The notes: generated by a model not told the origin, from the sequence alone. Positions 31,994 to 41,454 are shown, counted from the first letter of the stretch. The stretch: DNA of 64,000 nucleotides from Streptomyces sp. ISL-100 (GCF_018614615.1 NZ_JAGGOK010000035.1:1-64000), one strand, 5' to 3'. A program made the numbers and translations.

Positions 31994-32965
31994 ATGTCAT
32001 TGGCTGACGTCGACGCGGCGATCGTCGTCCAAGGAGCACAGAAGCGGTACGGGGAGAAGCGGGCCCTGGACGGGCTGGACCTGGTGGTGGGGCGCGGCAC
32101 GGTGCACGGCGTGCTCGGGCCGAATGGCGCGGGCAAGACCACGATCGTCCGGATCATGGCCACGCTGCTGCGGCACGACGCGGGACGGGTGGAGGTGGCC
32201 GGGTACGACGTACGGTCGCAGGCCCGCGAGGTGCGGGCGCGGATCGGGCTGCTGGGGCAGCACGCGGCGGTGGACGAGGAGCTGGGCGGGCGGCAGAACC
32301 TGGAGATGTTCGGCCGGCTGTACCACCTGGGAGCGCGCCGGGCGGGCGCACGGGCCGACGAACTGCTTCAGCGTTTCGGGCTCGCCGACGTGGGGAGCAA
32401 GCCGGTCGGGAAGTACAGCGGAGGCATGCGGCGGCGGCTGGATCTGGCCGCCTCGCTCATCACGGACCCGCAGGTGCTGTTCCTGGACGAGCCGACGACC
32501 GGGCTCGACCCGCGCGGGCGCGCGGAGGTGTGGGGCGCGGTGCGGTCGCTGGTCGGGGGAGGTACGACCGTACTGCTCACCACGCAGTATCTGGAGGAGG
32601 CCGACCAGCTGGCCGACCGGATCACGGTGATCGACCGGGGCAGGGCCGTCGCCGAGGGAACGCCGGACGAGCTGAAGGGCAAGGTCGGCGGCGACCGGAT
32701 CGACGTGGTGCTGCACGACGCAGGGCAACTGGGCGCGGCGGCCGCGCTGATGGGCCCGGACGCGGAGACGGACGTGGACCGGCGGCGGATCAGCGCGCCG
32801 GTGGCGGACCGGATGGCGGCGCTGACCCGGATCGTACGGGCGCTGGAGGCGGCGGGGATCGAGGCGCAGGACATCGCGCTGCGCAGGCCGACGCTCGACG
32901 AGGTGTTCCTGCACCTTACGAAGGAGACCGGCGAATCCGGCGAGACGAAGGAGATTGCGGCATGA
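31994..32965 (+). CDS. DrrA-type ABC exporter ATPase
   Basis: The 323-residue ATPase has Walker [11 protein letters not shown], signature [15 protein letters not shown], Walker [13 protein letters not shown] and the DrrA-type C-terminal extension (about 230-315, ending [13 protein letters not shown]). It matches daunorubicin-type drug export ATPases. GGAGGAG stands just before ATG 31994. The last codon overlaps the permease start (ATGA). Regulated by the adjacent PadR operators. Confidence 0.92.
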   Translation: MSLADVDAAIVVQGAQKRYGEKRALDGLDLVVGRGTVHGVLGPNGAGKTTIVRIMATLLRHDAGRVEVAGYDVRSQAREVRARIGLLGQHAAVDEELGGRQNLEMFGRLYHLGARRAGARADELLQRFGLADVGSKPVGKYSGGMRRRLDLAASLITDPQVLFLDEPTTGLDPRGRAEVWGAVRSLVGGGTTVLLTTQYLEEADQLADRITVIDRGRAVAEGTPDELKGKVGGDRIDVVLHDAGQLGAAAALMGPDAETDVDRRRISAPVADRMAALTRIVRALEAAGIEAQDIALRRPTLDEVFLHLTKETGESGETKEIAA

Positions 32966-33759
32966 GCGGCGCGGGCGCGGCTGTGGGGTGGGCGGTCACC
33001 GATTCCTGGACGATGACGCGGCGCGAACTCGCCCACTGGGCGCGGCAGCCGGTGCGGGTGATCGTCGGCCTGGTCTTCCCGGTGATGCTGCTGCTGATGT
33101 TCGGATTCCTGGTCGGTGGCGGCAAGGGGGTGTCGGGCGATTACGTCGACTTCCTGGTGCCCGGCATGCTGGCGCTGACCATGGCCTTCGGCCTGGAGGC
33201 GACGATGCTCGCGGTCACCCAGGACCTCAACAAGGGGGTCATCGACCGGTTCCGCTCGATGCCGATGGCCTCGGGGGCGGTACTGGTGGGGCGCGCGGTC
33301 GCGGACATGCTCCAGTCGGCGGCCGGCCTGGCGGTCATGGTCGCCGTCGGCTACGCGATCGGCTGGCGCTGGCACGGCGGGGTGCTCGGATTCCTGGGCG
33401 CGATCGGGCTGTTGCTGCTGCTCCGCTTCGCGATGCTGTGGATCGGCATCCAGCTGGCGATGGTCGCGGGCAAGCCGGAAATGGTCCAGGCGGTGCAGGT
33501 CCTGGTCTGGCCGGTCGGCTTCCTCTCCAACGCCTTCGCGACTGCGGAATCGATGCCGGGCTGGCTCGGCGCCGTCGTCGAATGGAACCCGCTGTCGGCG
33601 ACGGCCACAGCGGTACGCGACCTCTTCGGCAACCCCGCGGCGGCCGGGAACTCGTGGCCCGCGGAACACGCGGGGCTGTTGGCGGTGGTGTGGCCGGTGG
33701 TGCTGGTGGCGGTGTTCTTCCCACTGGCGGTACGGAGGTTCGGGCGGCTGAGCCACTGA
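32962..33759 (+). CDS. ABC-2 permease of the DrrB type
   Basis: The 265-residue membrane protein has six predicted helices and the ABC-2 pattern ([20 protein letters not shown], then [40 protein letters not shown]). It is the partner of the preceding ATPase, with a 4-base overlap, and completes a two-gene exporter. Only 2 bases separate its stop from the TTGAC at the IS left flank, so the element landed immediately behind the operon. Confidence 0.9.
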   Translation: MSGAGAAVGWAVTDSWTMTRRELAHWARQPVRVIVGLVFPVMLLLMFGFLVGGGKGVSGDYVDFLVPGMLALTMAFGLEATMLAVTQDLNKGVIDRFRSMPMASGAVLVGRAVADMLQSAAGLAVMVAVGYAIGWRWHGGVLGFLGAIGLLLLLRFAMLWIGIQLAMVAGKPEMVQAVQVLVWPVGFLSNAFATAESMPGWLGAVVEWNPLSATATAVRDLFGNPAAAGNSWPAEHAGLLAVVWPVVLVAVFFPLAVRRFGRLSH

Positions 33760-33798
33760 AATTGACGGGCTGAGAGGTGGAACCCGGGCGCGGTCGCG

Positions 33799-33887
33799 TT
33801 TTCGGTTAACACGTTCTGGCGGTACTTGGTCACGAAAACCAAGTGCGCATGCAACAGGATGCACAATGTCTGCCAGTTCCGATCCAT
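33799..33887 (-). pseudogene. tnpA stub (Y1 transposase N-terminus)
   Basis: About 30 codons (LLHAHLVFVTKYRQNVLTENATA) match the N-terminus of IS200/IS605 TnpA, then the frame runs into the left end of the element and the rest of TnpA (HUH motif, catalytic Tyr) is absent. The element therefore cannot transpose on its own. Confidence 0.8.
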
Positions 33888-33927
33888 TCGTATTCACCCG
33901 TAAACCGACGGTAGTACGGTCGCGTTT

Positions 33928-35064
33928 GTGCAGCTTCGTTACGCCTTTCGCATCGAGCCGAGCCCCGGGCAGCGCATCGCGCTGAGCCGGGCGTTCGGCT
34001 GTGCGCGGGTGGTGTTCAATGACTGTCTCCGGGCGCGGAGGGACGCGCATGCTGCGGGCCTGCCGTATCCGAAGTCGGCCCAGCTGTCGAAGCGGTTCAT
34101 CACCGAGGCGAAGGCAACCCCCGAGCGCTCCTGGCTCGGGGAGGTGTCTGCCGTGGTTCTGCAGCAGTCCCTGCGGGACCTGGATTCCGCGTATTCCCAC
34201 TTCTTCGCGAGCATCAAAGGCACTCGCAAGGGGCCGAAGGTCGGCGAGCCCCGGTTCAAGTCGAAGCGGGACAACCGGCAGGCTGTCAGGTTCACCGCGA
34301 ACGCACGCTGGTCGATCACGCCGGGTGGGAAGCTGATCCTGCCGAAGATCGGCCCGGTGCGGGTGCGCTGGTCACGGTCGCTGCCGTCTGTGCCGTCCAC
34401 GGTGACGGTGATCAGGGACGCATCCGGCCGGTATTGGGCGAGCTTCGTGGTGGAGACCGATCCGGCCAACGAGATGCTGCCGCCCACCACCGGAGATCAG
34501 GGAATTGACCTCGGGCTGACCCACTTCGCCGTGATGGCGGACGGGTCCCGGGTGAAGTCCCCGCGGTTCCTGCGCCGGGCGGAGAAGAAACTCAAACGAC
34601 AGCAGCGCTGCCTGTCCCGCAAGGCCAGAGGCTCGAAGAACCGGGACAAGCAGCGCGTCAAAGTCGCCCGGGCGCATGCGAAGGTCGCGGACGCGCGCAG
34701 AGACTTCCACCACAAGCTGTCCACCAAGCTGATCCGTGAGAACCAAACGATCAGCGTGGAGAGCCTGTGCGTGAAGGGCCTGGCCCGCACCCGCCTGGCC
34801 AAGTCCGTGCACGACGCGGGGTGGTCCGCGTTTGTGAACATGCTGGACTACAAGGCGACCAGGTACGGGCGCACCCTCACCAAGGTGGACCGGACGTTCC
34901 CGTCCTCCCAGGTGTGCTCCGCATGCGGACACCGCGACGGACCCAAACCCCTGCACATCCGCGCCTGGACCTGCCGCCAGTGCGGGACCCGGCACGACCG
35001 GGACCACAACGCGGGCAAGAACGTGAAATACGAAGGCCGCCGGATACGGGCCGCAGCCGCATAG
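33928..35064 (+). CDS. tnpB: TnpB RNA-guided nuclease of the IS605 type
   Basis: The 378-residue protein has the three RuvC acids: Asp194 in GIDLGLTHF, Glu278 in ISVESLCVK and Asp359 in HDRDHNAGKNV. The zinc finger between them is intact (Cys330, Cys333, Cys349, Cys352). The N-terminal part (LRYAFRIEPSPGQ... CARVVFNDCL) is the usual TnpB start. TnpB works with an RNA copied from the element's right end to cleave a target next to a TAM. All catalytic residues are present, so activity is plausible. Confidence 0.92.
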   Translation: MQLRYAFRIEPSPGQRIALSRAFGCARVVFNDCLRARRDAHAAGLPYPKSAQLSKRFITEAKATPERSWLGEVSAVVLQQSLRDLDSAYSHFFASIKGTRKGPKVGEPRFKSKRDNRQAVRFTANARWSITPGGKLILPKIGPVRVRWSRSLPSVPSTVTVIRDASGRYWASFVVETDPANEMLPPTTGDQGIDLGLTHFAVMADGSRVKSPRFLRRAEKKLKRQQRCLSRKARGSKNRDKQRVKVARAHAKVADARRDFHHKLSTKLIRENQTISVESLCVKGLARTRLAKSVHDAGWSAFVNMLDYKATRYGRTLTKVDRTFPSSQVCSACGHRDGPKPLHIRAWTCRQCGTRHDRDHNAGKNVKYEGRRIRAAAA

Positions 35065-35304
35065 AGCAGCATCATCCACCCCAGGGCATGGGGCCTCACG
35101 CCGGTAACGGTGCGAGTAAACGCCTGCGGAGCACGGGTAAGACCAGGACTTGTCCCGGCACAGTGCGCAACCCCCACCGATGGCGGGGAGGAACCAGGAA
35201 CCCACCTCAAGGCGAACCGTCACGACGGACGCCAGGGAGAGAATCGCCCCCGTTCACGACGCCGTTGGGCCCAACGGCGTCGTGAACGGGGGCGAGGATG
35301 TCAA
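35065..35304 (+). ncRNA. putative omega-RNA region, IS right end
   Basis: After the tnpB stop there are 240 bases with structured, G/C-rich sequence, ending in a 50-bp perfect palindrome (35245-35294) and GAGGATGTCAA. In this family the right end is transcribed as the guide scaffold and the bases after it act as guide. Here those would be TCCGTTGGACAGGTCGCCGG (from 35305). Exact ends of the RNA cannot be read from sequence. Confidence 0.6.
35245..35294. repeat. perfect 50-bp palindrome
   Basis: Left arm 35245-35269 (begins CGCCCCCGTTCACGACG) is the exact reverse complement of 35270-35294 (ends TCGTGAACGGGGGCG); there is no spacer. It is part of the right end of the IS605 element, where a hairpin is expected, but the arms are unusually long. 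Confidence 0.85.
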
Positions 35305-35363
35305 TCCGTTGGACAGGTCGCCGGCGTGACGGTGCGCACACTGCACCACTACGACGAGGTCGG
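35305..35363 (+). pseudogene. MerR regulator fragment
   Basis: The bases just after the IS right end encode S-V-G-Q-V-A-G-V-T-V-R-T-L-H-H-Y-D-E-V-G, the typical MerR helix-turn-helix start (VGQVAGVTVRTLHHYDEVG). Similarity then ends; no wing or effector domain follows. With the left flank TTGAC the frame would read ...I-D-S-V-G-Q, but I find no start codon just upstream, so the original gene start is not preserved. Confidence 0.75.
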
Positions 35364-35375
35364 AGCGCGGGAGCG

Positions 35376-35725
35376 TCAATCCCGAGTCGCCCCCTCTGGC
35401 CAGAGCACGCGTACCGGAACGCCCTTGCCCTCGGCGTAGGTGACGACGTCCGCCGTACCGCCGTGGCCCCGGGCTGGCTGTCTGTCCCAGACCGCGACCA
35501 GCACGTCAATCTGATCGACGAGTAGTTCGCTACCCGCCATGTGTGCGTGCGAGCCCGAGCCGTCAAGGCCCGTCCGATGCACGTACGACGCTCGGCGTAG
35601 CAGCGCGTCGTACGTGGGGTGGTGCCAGTCCGGAAGATCGGCGCGGTATTGCTCGGCGGGCAGCACAACCTCGATCCGGCCGCCGTGGTCGAGCACCGTC
35701 TGCACGAACCAGGTGTCGGGCCCCT
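35376..35725 (-). pseudogene. 5'-truncated SLOG/TIR-like actinomycete protein
   Basis: About 116 codons (GPDTWFVQTVLDHGGRIEVVLPAEQYRADL... ending PVRVLWPEGATRD) resemble the C-terminal two-thirds of a common actinomycete protein with a Rossmann-like nucleotide-binding fold. The N-terminal part is missing and the frame upstream of 35725 has no family match. It may still be translated from an internal start. Near-certain remnant; the family assignment is from memory of the pattern, not a search. Confidence 0.55.
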
Positions 35726-35735
35726 CCCGTCGCAA

Positions 35736-36053
35736 CCCTCCGACGATGAGCCGGCCAACCAGGACGCAGCCAAGCGGTTCACCAAGGCATCCGCAACAGA
35801 CGGGGGCCCCCTCCGTCTGGAAGTCACCCACATCATCGATACCGTCGATGGTGACCGGCCGTACACCTATCTCGTCACCACCGCCGAGGGCACCCCGAGC
35901 AATCAGGACATCTCGGCGCTCATCGATGAGTGGACCTCATGGCCCGATAAGAGCACCGAGACCAGCATGGTCGGCGTCTACAGTGCCGACGGCTCCCGTA
36001 TCGGCTCCGCAACCATCGACTCCGCAGCCAAGGTGAACAGCCCTCGCGGCTAA
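35736..36053 (+). pseudogene. 3' fragment of an unidentified protein
   Basis: An open frame with codon bias (EVTHIIDTVDGDRPYTYLVTTAEG, then DEWTSWPDKSTETSMVGVYSADGSRIGS) begins near 35736 and stops at 36053. No start codon with a ribosome site is present, and the region before it codes on the other strand, so this looks like the tail of a broken gene. I do not recognise the family. Confidence 0.5.
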
Positions 36054-36169
36054 CGTCCTACCGGAGATTAACCTGTGGGTTTAGGACTGGACGGTAGATG
36101 CGGCCCCGCCACGATCCGCTCCGGCTCCACGGTTCCCGACGACCGGCGCCCACCGTCGGTTACATCGGC

Positions 36170-36307
36170 CTACTGCCCGAACACCATCTCGGCGGCCTCC
36201 AGCCGGGCCACCTCCGCCTCGATCCCGGCCAGCTCCTTGCGCAGCAGTTCGGCACGTTCCGCCAGCTCAAGGCGCCGCTCGATCATCCACGTCAGCACAT
36301 CCGTCAT
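36170..36307 (-). CDS. 45-residue coiled-coil protein
   Basis: MTDVLTWMIERRLELAERAELLRKELAGIEAEVARLEAAEMVFGQ is mostly one amphipathic helix with heptads of Leu/Ala. GGGAGGGAT precedes the ATG at 36307, so the start is well supported. Small proteins of this kind are often near transposon-related or accessory genes; function unknown. Confidence 0.65.
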   Translation of the reverse strand: MTDVLTWMIERRLELAERAELLRKELAGIEAEVARLEAAEMVFGQ

Positions 36308-36584
36308 GAAGATCCCTCCCGCCGCGAACCTACGCACCAGCCCAAGCTCTCCGGGCAGAAACCCCGGAGGGCACCCCTGACGGACGATCACATGCTACCG
36401 ATCTCCACCCCGACCAGCACGAGCACTCCGGCCAGATGCCACACCAGCCCTACTGACCAGCAGGAATCACGATGGCGGTAACTCAAATGAGCACCTGTCT
36501 GGCGAGGCCGACGCGGTAAGGCTCGCCGCGAAACTCGCCGAGCTGCGCAGCAGTACGGACAGCCTCGCCAGCCAGCACCCACAG

Positions 36585-37481
36585 GTGACGTTCCGGCCGT
36601 TGCCCCAAGTCTTGACCGACTGGAGCGCGGCCGGGATGGGCTCCCGTCCCCTCCGAGATGGACTCGCGTTGCTGCGTAGCCGGTACGCAGCTCTCGGACT
36701 GAGTCGGCCACTGCCCCTTGACCGCGTCATGGTCGGTACCCGCTCCGAGCGGGAAGGGGCGTACGGCGGATTCCACCACCCGAACCAGGGCTACCGGCAC
36801 TTGCAGATGCGCGCCCTGATCACGGTGTCGGGACCGCTTTCCTCCGGTCTGCCAGCGGACCCGGAGTTAGCCGCGCTCGACCTGCTGCGGGCATACGCGC
36901 ACGACTGCCTGCACTATGGCTCGTTCCGCAGCTACCGGCTCAGAGGCGACGAGATCGTACGGACGCAGTACGGCGTGAACTTTCGCCGCTACGACGGACG
37001 CACCTACTCGGCGCCTGACCTTGCCGGGTCGCCGACCACCCGCAATCTCGGCGTGGTCATGGAGGGTGCCTGCGATCGAGAGGCACGCGCCATCGCCCGG
37101 CAGATCGCCCGCCGCTTGGACATCACGCGTTCGGAAGGCATGACCGCCTACGTGTTCCGGGACGTGACCGGAACCCTCACCGCCACCGACACCGCCGCTC
37201 TCTCGCGACCAGCGCACCGCGCCACCCACGCCCCCACAGAGCCGGCAGCGGCCTTCCTGGAATCGATGGGGAAGTATCAGGAGTCCGTCAACGCCCGCTA
37301 CGGCCGGTTCCTCGCCGACGTCGGCCGGGACGAGGCAGCCGACCTGCACACGGCCGTGCTGCGGGCAACACTGTCCGGCTCTCTCACCGGACTGTCGGCG
37401 TGGCTCGACCACCGCCACGGCCCCCGCTCGTTCGCCTCACTTTTCCTGAACCCCGGCTATCCGGTCCGCTTTCCCGGGTAG
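36585..37481 (+). CDS. unrecognised protein with an HDxxH motif
   Basis: The 298-residue frame starts at a GTG; the reading frame stays open upstream with coding-like sequence (LAAKLAELRSSTDSLA) but no ATG/GTG/TTG, so the true start may be lost or non-canonical. Residues about 100-118 include RAYAHDCLHYGSFRSYR; the H-D-x-x-H group could bind a metal. No known fold is evident. It contains a TTA codon at 36867, the bldA target codon. Located between the IS scar region and core genes. Not assigned. Confidence 0.55.
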   Translation: MTFRPLPQVLTDWSAAGMGSRPLRDGLALLRSRYAALGLSRPLPLDRVMVGTRSEREGAYGGFHHPNQGYRHLQMRALITVSGPLSSGLPADPELAALDLLRAYAHDCLHYGSFRSYRLRGDEIVRTQYGVNFRRYDGRTYSAPDLAGSPTTRNLGVVMEGACDREARAIARQIARRLDITRSEGMTAYVFRDVTGTLTATDTAALSRPAHRATHAPTEPAAAFLESMGKYQESVNARYGRFLADVGRDEAADLHTAVLRATLSGSLTGLSAWLDHRHGPRSFASLFLNPGYPVRFPG

Positions 37482-37503
37482 TCGGCCACTCGGGGCGGAC
37501 CCT

Positions 37504-37518
37504 GTGCCCGCAGGGCAC
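37504..37518. terminator. short hairpin GTGCCC/GGGCAC
   Basis: GTGCCC-GCA-GGGCAC is a 6-bp perfect stem 22 bases after the stop at 37481; weak terminator for the unrecognised gene. The rest of 37482-37669 shows no feature. Confidence 0.45.
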
Positions 37519-37669
37519 CGCGGCGAAGCCCGTCCTGGCCGCCTATCTGCGCGAGGCGATCCTGGCCAACGCCACCCGTCACCCGCCACCCGCCACGCGT
37601 AGCGCGCGGCGAGAGATACGGCTCGCGTACGGCCCCGGAGGCGTCCCGGGACCGTACGCAAGCCTGCTG

Positions 37670-38035
37670 TCACTCCTTGGAGAGGACGACCGCCGTGCCG
37701 TAGGCGCACACCTCAGTGCCCACATCGGCCGCGTCGGTAACGTCGAAACGCATCATCAGCACGCCGTTGGCACCACGCGCCCTGGCCTGCTCGACGAGCC
37801 GCTCCATCGCCTGGTTGCGGGTCTCCACAAGCGTCTTGGTGAGCCCCTTGAGTTCGCCGCCGATCATCGACTTCAGCCCGGCGCCGATCTGGCTGCCCAA
37901 GTGACGCGAGCGGACTGTCAGACCGAAGACCTCGCCGATCACCCGGTCCACCCGGTATCCAGGTGCGTCATTCGTGGTCACCACCAGTACGTCGGACTGA
38001 GTGCCCTGCCCACCGCCGTAATCCTCGATGCCCAT
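37670..38035 (-). CDS. YbjQ/UPF0145 heavy-metal-binding-like protein
   Basis: The 121-residue protein has the UPF0145 pattern: VLVVTTNDAPGYRVDRVIGEVFGLTVRSRHLGSQIGAGLKS, then MERLVEQARARGANGVLMMRFDVTDA. Members form pentamers; function is unknown. An AGGAGG lies 9 bases before ATG 38035; the ATG at 38041 is too close (3 bases). Confidence 0.9.
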   Translation of the reverse strand: MGIEDYGGGQGTQSDVLVVTTNDAPGYRVDRVIGEVFGLTVRSRHLGSQIGAGLKSMIGGELKGLTKTLVETRNQAMERLVEQARARGANGVLMMRFDVTDAADVGTEVCAYGTAVVLSKE

Positions 38036-38183
38036 GCGCATCCACCTCCTGGCGCACAGCTTTGCCCCGGTCCGTCCCCGGCGCCATCCCCCAGGGGGCT
38101 ACTGGAACCAGGAGGACTCCGGTGGCGTTGATAGCTTTGGGCAGCCACACCCGCAGACGATCCCACCCAGGAGCCCGGTACCC

Positions 38184-38882
38184 GTGAATACGCTTGCGCT
38201 CGGACCGAGCTGGCTGGAGCCGAACTATCTGCTGGAGCAGTTCGGCCTGATCGGCCTGCTGGTCATCGTGTTCGCCGAGTCCGGCCTGCTCATCGGCTTC
38301 TTCCTGCCGGGAGACTCGCTGCTGTTCACCACCGGTCTGCTGGTGACCACGGGCGTTCTGAAGAACCCGCTGTGGCTGGTCTGCCTGCTGGTCGTGCTCG
38401 CGGCGATCATCGGCGACCAGGTCGGCTATCTCTTCGGCCGCAAGGTCGGGCCCGCGCTCTTCAAGCGCCCGGACTCCAAGCTCTTCAAGCAGGAGAACGT
38501 CGAGAAGGCCCACGACTTCTTCGAGAAGTACGGCCCGAAGTCGCTCGTCCTGGCCCGCTTCGTGCCGATCGTCCGTACCTTCACGCCGATCATCGCCGGC
38601 GTGAGCAGGATGAACTACCGCTCGTTCATCACGTTCAACATCATCGGTGGTGTGCTGTGGGGCGCGGGCGTCACGCTGCTCGGCGCCTCGCTCGGCAAGA
38701 TCCAGTTCGTTCGTACGCACATCGAGGCGATCCTGATCCTGATCGTGCTGATCTCGGTCGTCCCGATCGCCGTCGAGTACCTGCGTGCCCGCAGCAAGAA
38801 CAAGAAGGCCGCCCTCGCCGAAGACGGCGGCCAGGCCGACGGCACGCCCCCGGCTTCACGCGGCCGCCACGCCAAGCGCTGA
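38184..38882 (+). CDS. DedA-family membrane protein
   Basis: The 232-residue protein has the DedA pattern (GLLIGFFLPGDSLLFTTGLL, GYLFGRKVGPALFKR, FARFVPIVRTFTPIIAGVSRMNYRSF), with about five helices and a basic C-terminal tail. DedA proteins are transporters or flippases for undecaprenyl phosphate or phospholipid. AGGAG lies upstream of GTG 38184. Divergent from the UPF0145 gene. Confidence 0.9.
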   Translation: MNTLALGPSWLEPNYLLEQFGLIGLLVIVFAESGLLIGFFLPGDSLLFTTGLLVTTGVLKNPLWLVCLLVVLAAIIGDQVGYLFGRKVGPALFKRPDSKLFKQENVEKAHDFFEKYGPKSLVLARFVPIVRTFTPIIAGVSRMNYRSFITFNIIGGVLWGAGVTLLGASLGKIQFVRTHIEAILILIVLISVVPIAVEYLRARSKNKKAALAEDGGQADGTPPASRGRHAKR

Positions 38883-38925
38883 CTCCGGGGCAGAGCGCCG
38901 GATCGGCCGGCGCGGGCCCGGGCCC

Positions 38926-40617
38926 CTAGAAGCCGCGCGTCCGCTTGGCCGCGCGGCGGCTCGCCCCACGGCCCGCTCCCGGCATCTTCAGGAACAGCCG
39001 GGAGATCTCGCCACCGAGGTTCACGCCGATGGCGATGGCCAGCGACAGCGCCGCCGCCTTCGAGAGCGACGCGAGCCCGGAGTTCAGGTCGTTCTGCGCG
39101 ATGCCCAGCAGTCCGAAGTACGTCGCTGAGCCCGGCAGCAGCGGACCGATCGCCGCCGTGACGTACGGCAGCGCCGACGCGTACTGGTAGCGCGAGAACA
39201 GCTGCCCGAAGAGACCCACCAGGCCGGCCGCGACAGCCGTCGAGGCCACCGCGGAGATCTCGCCGACGTCATGCATCGCGCCGTACACGAGCCAGGCCAC
39301 TCCGCCGTTCAGCGTCACCATCAGCACGGTGTTGCGCTGCTGCTGGAGCAGGATCGCGAAGGCGAAACAGAGCAGCATCGACGCCAGGATCTGCGTCACC
39401 GGGCGCTCGACGGTCTCCAGCGACGTCGTCGCGTGCAGCTCGGCGTTCAACTGCACGCCCAGATAGAGGACGACCAGCACGCCGATGACGATCGCGATGA
39501 AGAAGTACATGACTTCGAGCAGTCGCGCCGACGCGGTGATGTAGTAGCCGGTCAGGCCGTCTTGCACGCCCGCGACCAGCGCCCGCCCCGGCAGCAGCGC
39601 GAAGAGCCCACCGGTGATCACGGCGGAGGGCCGGACGTCCCACATCGCCGAAGTCGGTGCCAGCGTGAGCGCCACCCCTATCGCGGCGGGCGGCATCGCC
39701 GCCACCACGAACTGGTAGAACTCCGGCAGCCCGCGCCCCGCGCACAGCCATGCCAGCCGGTCGCCGAGCATCGCTCCGATCGCGGCCGCCAGGAACACCA
39801 CGGGCCCACCGCCGACCAGCACGGAAGCCGCACCGGCCAGCAGCCCGCTCGCCGACGTCAGCGCCCAGCCGGGGTACGGGTGACGGTTGCGGCGTATCTC
39901 CGCGAGCGTGCGGTACGCCTCCTCCAGCGTGACGTCGGTGTCCGGCGACGTGATGTCGTCGATGAGGTGGTAGACCGCCGCCAGGCGCGTGTAGTCGGTG
40001 CCCCGGCGGCGTACGGTCCTGCTCGCCGTCACCGGGTCCTCGACCAGCGACGGCTGGTACGAGATCGACAACAGGGTGAAGGTGACGTTCGGCTCGCAGC
40101 GGTCGAGCCCGTACGCCCGGCTCACGCCGAACATCGCCGCCTCGACGTCCTCGGCGCCCTCACCGCCCGCGAGCAGCAGCTCGCCGATACGCAGCGTCAG
40201 GTCCAGCACGCGCGGTACGGCGGGCCCGGCCTCGTCGTGGCGCTGCACCGGCTCCGGCACCGGCCGGTCGCCCACCGGCATGCGCAGCAGCGTACGCATC
40301 CGGTCCTGCCAGGGCGCCTCCTTGGTCAGCCGGACCATGGGCACCCCGTAGGCCGGAGTGAACGCGGGCGGCGCGTTCCGGGCGCTGTAAGTGCTCGGGG
40401 TGTCGAACGCCGAGGTCTCCGGCGGTACGGGGTGCTCCCCGGTGGTCGTGCCCCGCGGAAGTGCGAACTCGGAGGTCGGACTGTCCTCGTCGACCGGCTC
40501 CGGCTGTTCCACCCCGGCCGGCGGAGTGAAGGCGCTGCGCGCCTCGTCCGACTGCGGCTTGCGGTCCTCGGGGCCCTCACTCTCGGCTCCGCTGCCGCCG
40601 CGCTTCGGCTCCGCCAC
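38926..40617 (-). CDS. ThrE-type threonine/serine exporter
   Basis: The 563-residue protein fuses the two ThrE halves: a long acidic N-terminal segment (1-120), domain one (about 140-340, LTLRIGELLLAGGEGAEDVEAAMFGVSRAYGL, the DUF1212 start) and domain two (about 395-545, ThrE_2). About ten helices are predicted. Corynebacterial ThrE exports threonine and serine. The start ATG 40617 is the first methionine of the frame. Confidence 0.9.
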   Translation of the reverse strand: MAEPKRGGSGAESEGPEDRKPQSDEARSAFTPPAGVEQPEPVDEDSPTSEFALPRGTTTGEHPVPPETSAFDTPSTYSARNAPPAFTPAYGVPMVRLTKEAPWQDRMRTLLRMPVGDRPVPEPVQRHDEAGPAVPRVLDLTLRIGELLLAGGEGAEDVEAAMFGVSRAYGLDRCEPNVTFTLLSISYQPSLVEDPVTASRTVRRRGTDYTRLAAVYHLIDDITSPDTDVTLEEAYRTLAEIRRNRHPYPGWALTSASGLLAGAASVLVGGGPVVFLAAAIGAMLGDRLAWLCAGRGLPEFYQFVVAAMPPAAIGVALTLAPTSAMWDVRPSAVITGGLFALLPGRALVAGVQDGLTGYYITASARLLEVMYFFIAIVIGVLVVLYLGVQLNAELHATTSLETVERPVTQILASMLLCFAFAILLQQQRNTVLMVTLNGGVAWLVYGAMHDVGEISAVASTAVAAGLVGLFGQLFSRYQYASALPYVTAAIGPLLPGSATYFGLLGIAQNDLNSGLASLSKAAALSLAIAIGVNLGGEISRLFLKMPGAGRGASRRAAKRTRGF

Positions 40618-40780
40618 TTACTTGCCTCGCTTCGATTCCTTGATCCAGTACGTCCGCACGCCGGTCCGGGCCACCCGGGCCCGGGAGCCCAAGCCATGGC
40701 CAAGGCCAGACAAGCCCAGTATGCGGACGGACACCTTCCCCTCGCCGCCCGCCGTGATGCCAGCTGAGCCAGGGGGCTCG

Positions 40781-41275
40781 TCAGTGGCTGCCGCCCTGCG
40801 CCTGCAGGCGCTTGTACGAGGCTTCGACCTCGGCCTCGGCCTCGGTGCGGCCGACCCAGTCGGCGCCCTCTACGGACTTGCCGGGCTCCAGGTCCTTGTA
40901 GACCTCGAAGAAGTGCTGGATCTCCAGGCGGTCGAACTCCGACACGTGGTGGATGTCGCGCAGGTGCTCGACCCGCGGGTCCGACGCCGGGACGCACAGC
41001 AGCTTGTCGTCGCCGCCGGCCTCGTCGGTCATCCGGAACATGCCGATCGCGCGGCACTTGATGACACAGCCGGGGAAGGTGGGCTCGTCGAGCAGTACGA
41101 GCGCGTCCAGCGGGTCGCCGTCCTCGCCGAGGGTGTTCTCGACGAAGCCGTAGTCCGCCGGGTAGCTCGTGGAAGTGAAGAGTCGACGGTCCAGGCGGAT
41201 CCGGCCGGTCTCGTGGTCCACCTCGTACTTGTTCCGCGAACCCTTCGGAATCTCGATGGTGACGTCGAACTCCAC
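40781..41275 (-). CDS. ppa: family I inorganic pyrophosphatase
   Basis: The 164-residue enzyme hydrolyses pyrophosphate to drive biosynthesis. It has [18 protein letters not shown] at the start and [11 protein letters not shown] with the metal-binding aspartates. GTG 41275 is preceded by GGAGG at ideal spacing; an ATG at 41290 would place the ribosome site inside the gene. The Streptomyces orthologue starts [12 protein letters not shown], which supports this choice. Confidence 0.95.
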   Translation of the reverse strand: MEFDVTIEIPKGSRNKYEVDHETGRIRLDRRLFTSTSYPADYGFVENTLGEDGDPLDALVLLDEPTFPGCVIKCRAIGMFRMTDEAGGDDKLLCVPASDPRVEHLRDIHHVSEFDRLEIQHFFEVYKDLEPGKSVEGADWVGRTEAEAEVEASYKRLQAQGGSH

Positions 41276-41454
41276 GGGTGGTTCCTCCATGATCAGCACA
41301 TACTCCGGATTGTGCTGCGTCCTTCCGGGGGGCGAGCCCCGGACCGCCGGCCGGTTCGGTAGGCCGGACGAGCCAGGGCGTCATGCTCCCGGCAACACGC
41401 AGTGGTTAAGTGTCCCTCACGCAGGTGTGTGATCGCGAAAGGGGCTGGTCCGAG

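Larger units (their letters stand above)
33767..35304 (+). mobile_element. IS200/IS605-family element with TnpB
   Basis: The element carries a stub of tnpA on the minus strand, a complete tnpB on the plus strand, and a structured right end ending in GAGGATGTCAA. The 5' flank TTGAC (33762-33766) fits the TTGAT/TTGAC-type target motif used by this family, and no direct repeats are made, as expected for single-strand transposition. The left boundary is inferred from the target motif, the right from the GTCAA end. Downstream sequence encodes the start of a MerR regulator. Confidence 0.75.

Noticed and set aside
35245..35294. Palindrome as a simple Rho-independent terminator
   Set aside because: It has no loop and no T-tract and is followed by the conserved GAGGATGTCAA end, so it is better read as the IS right end.
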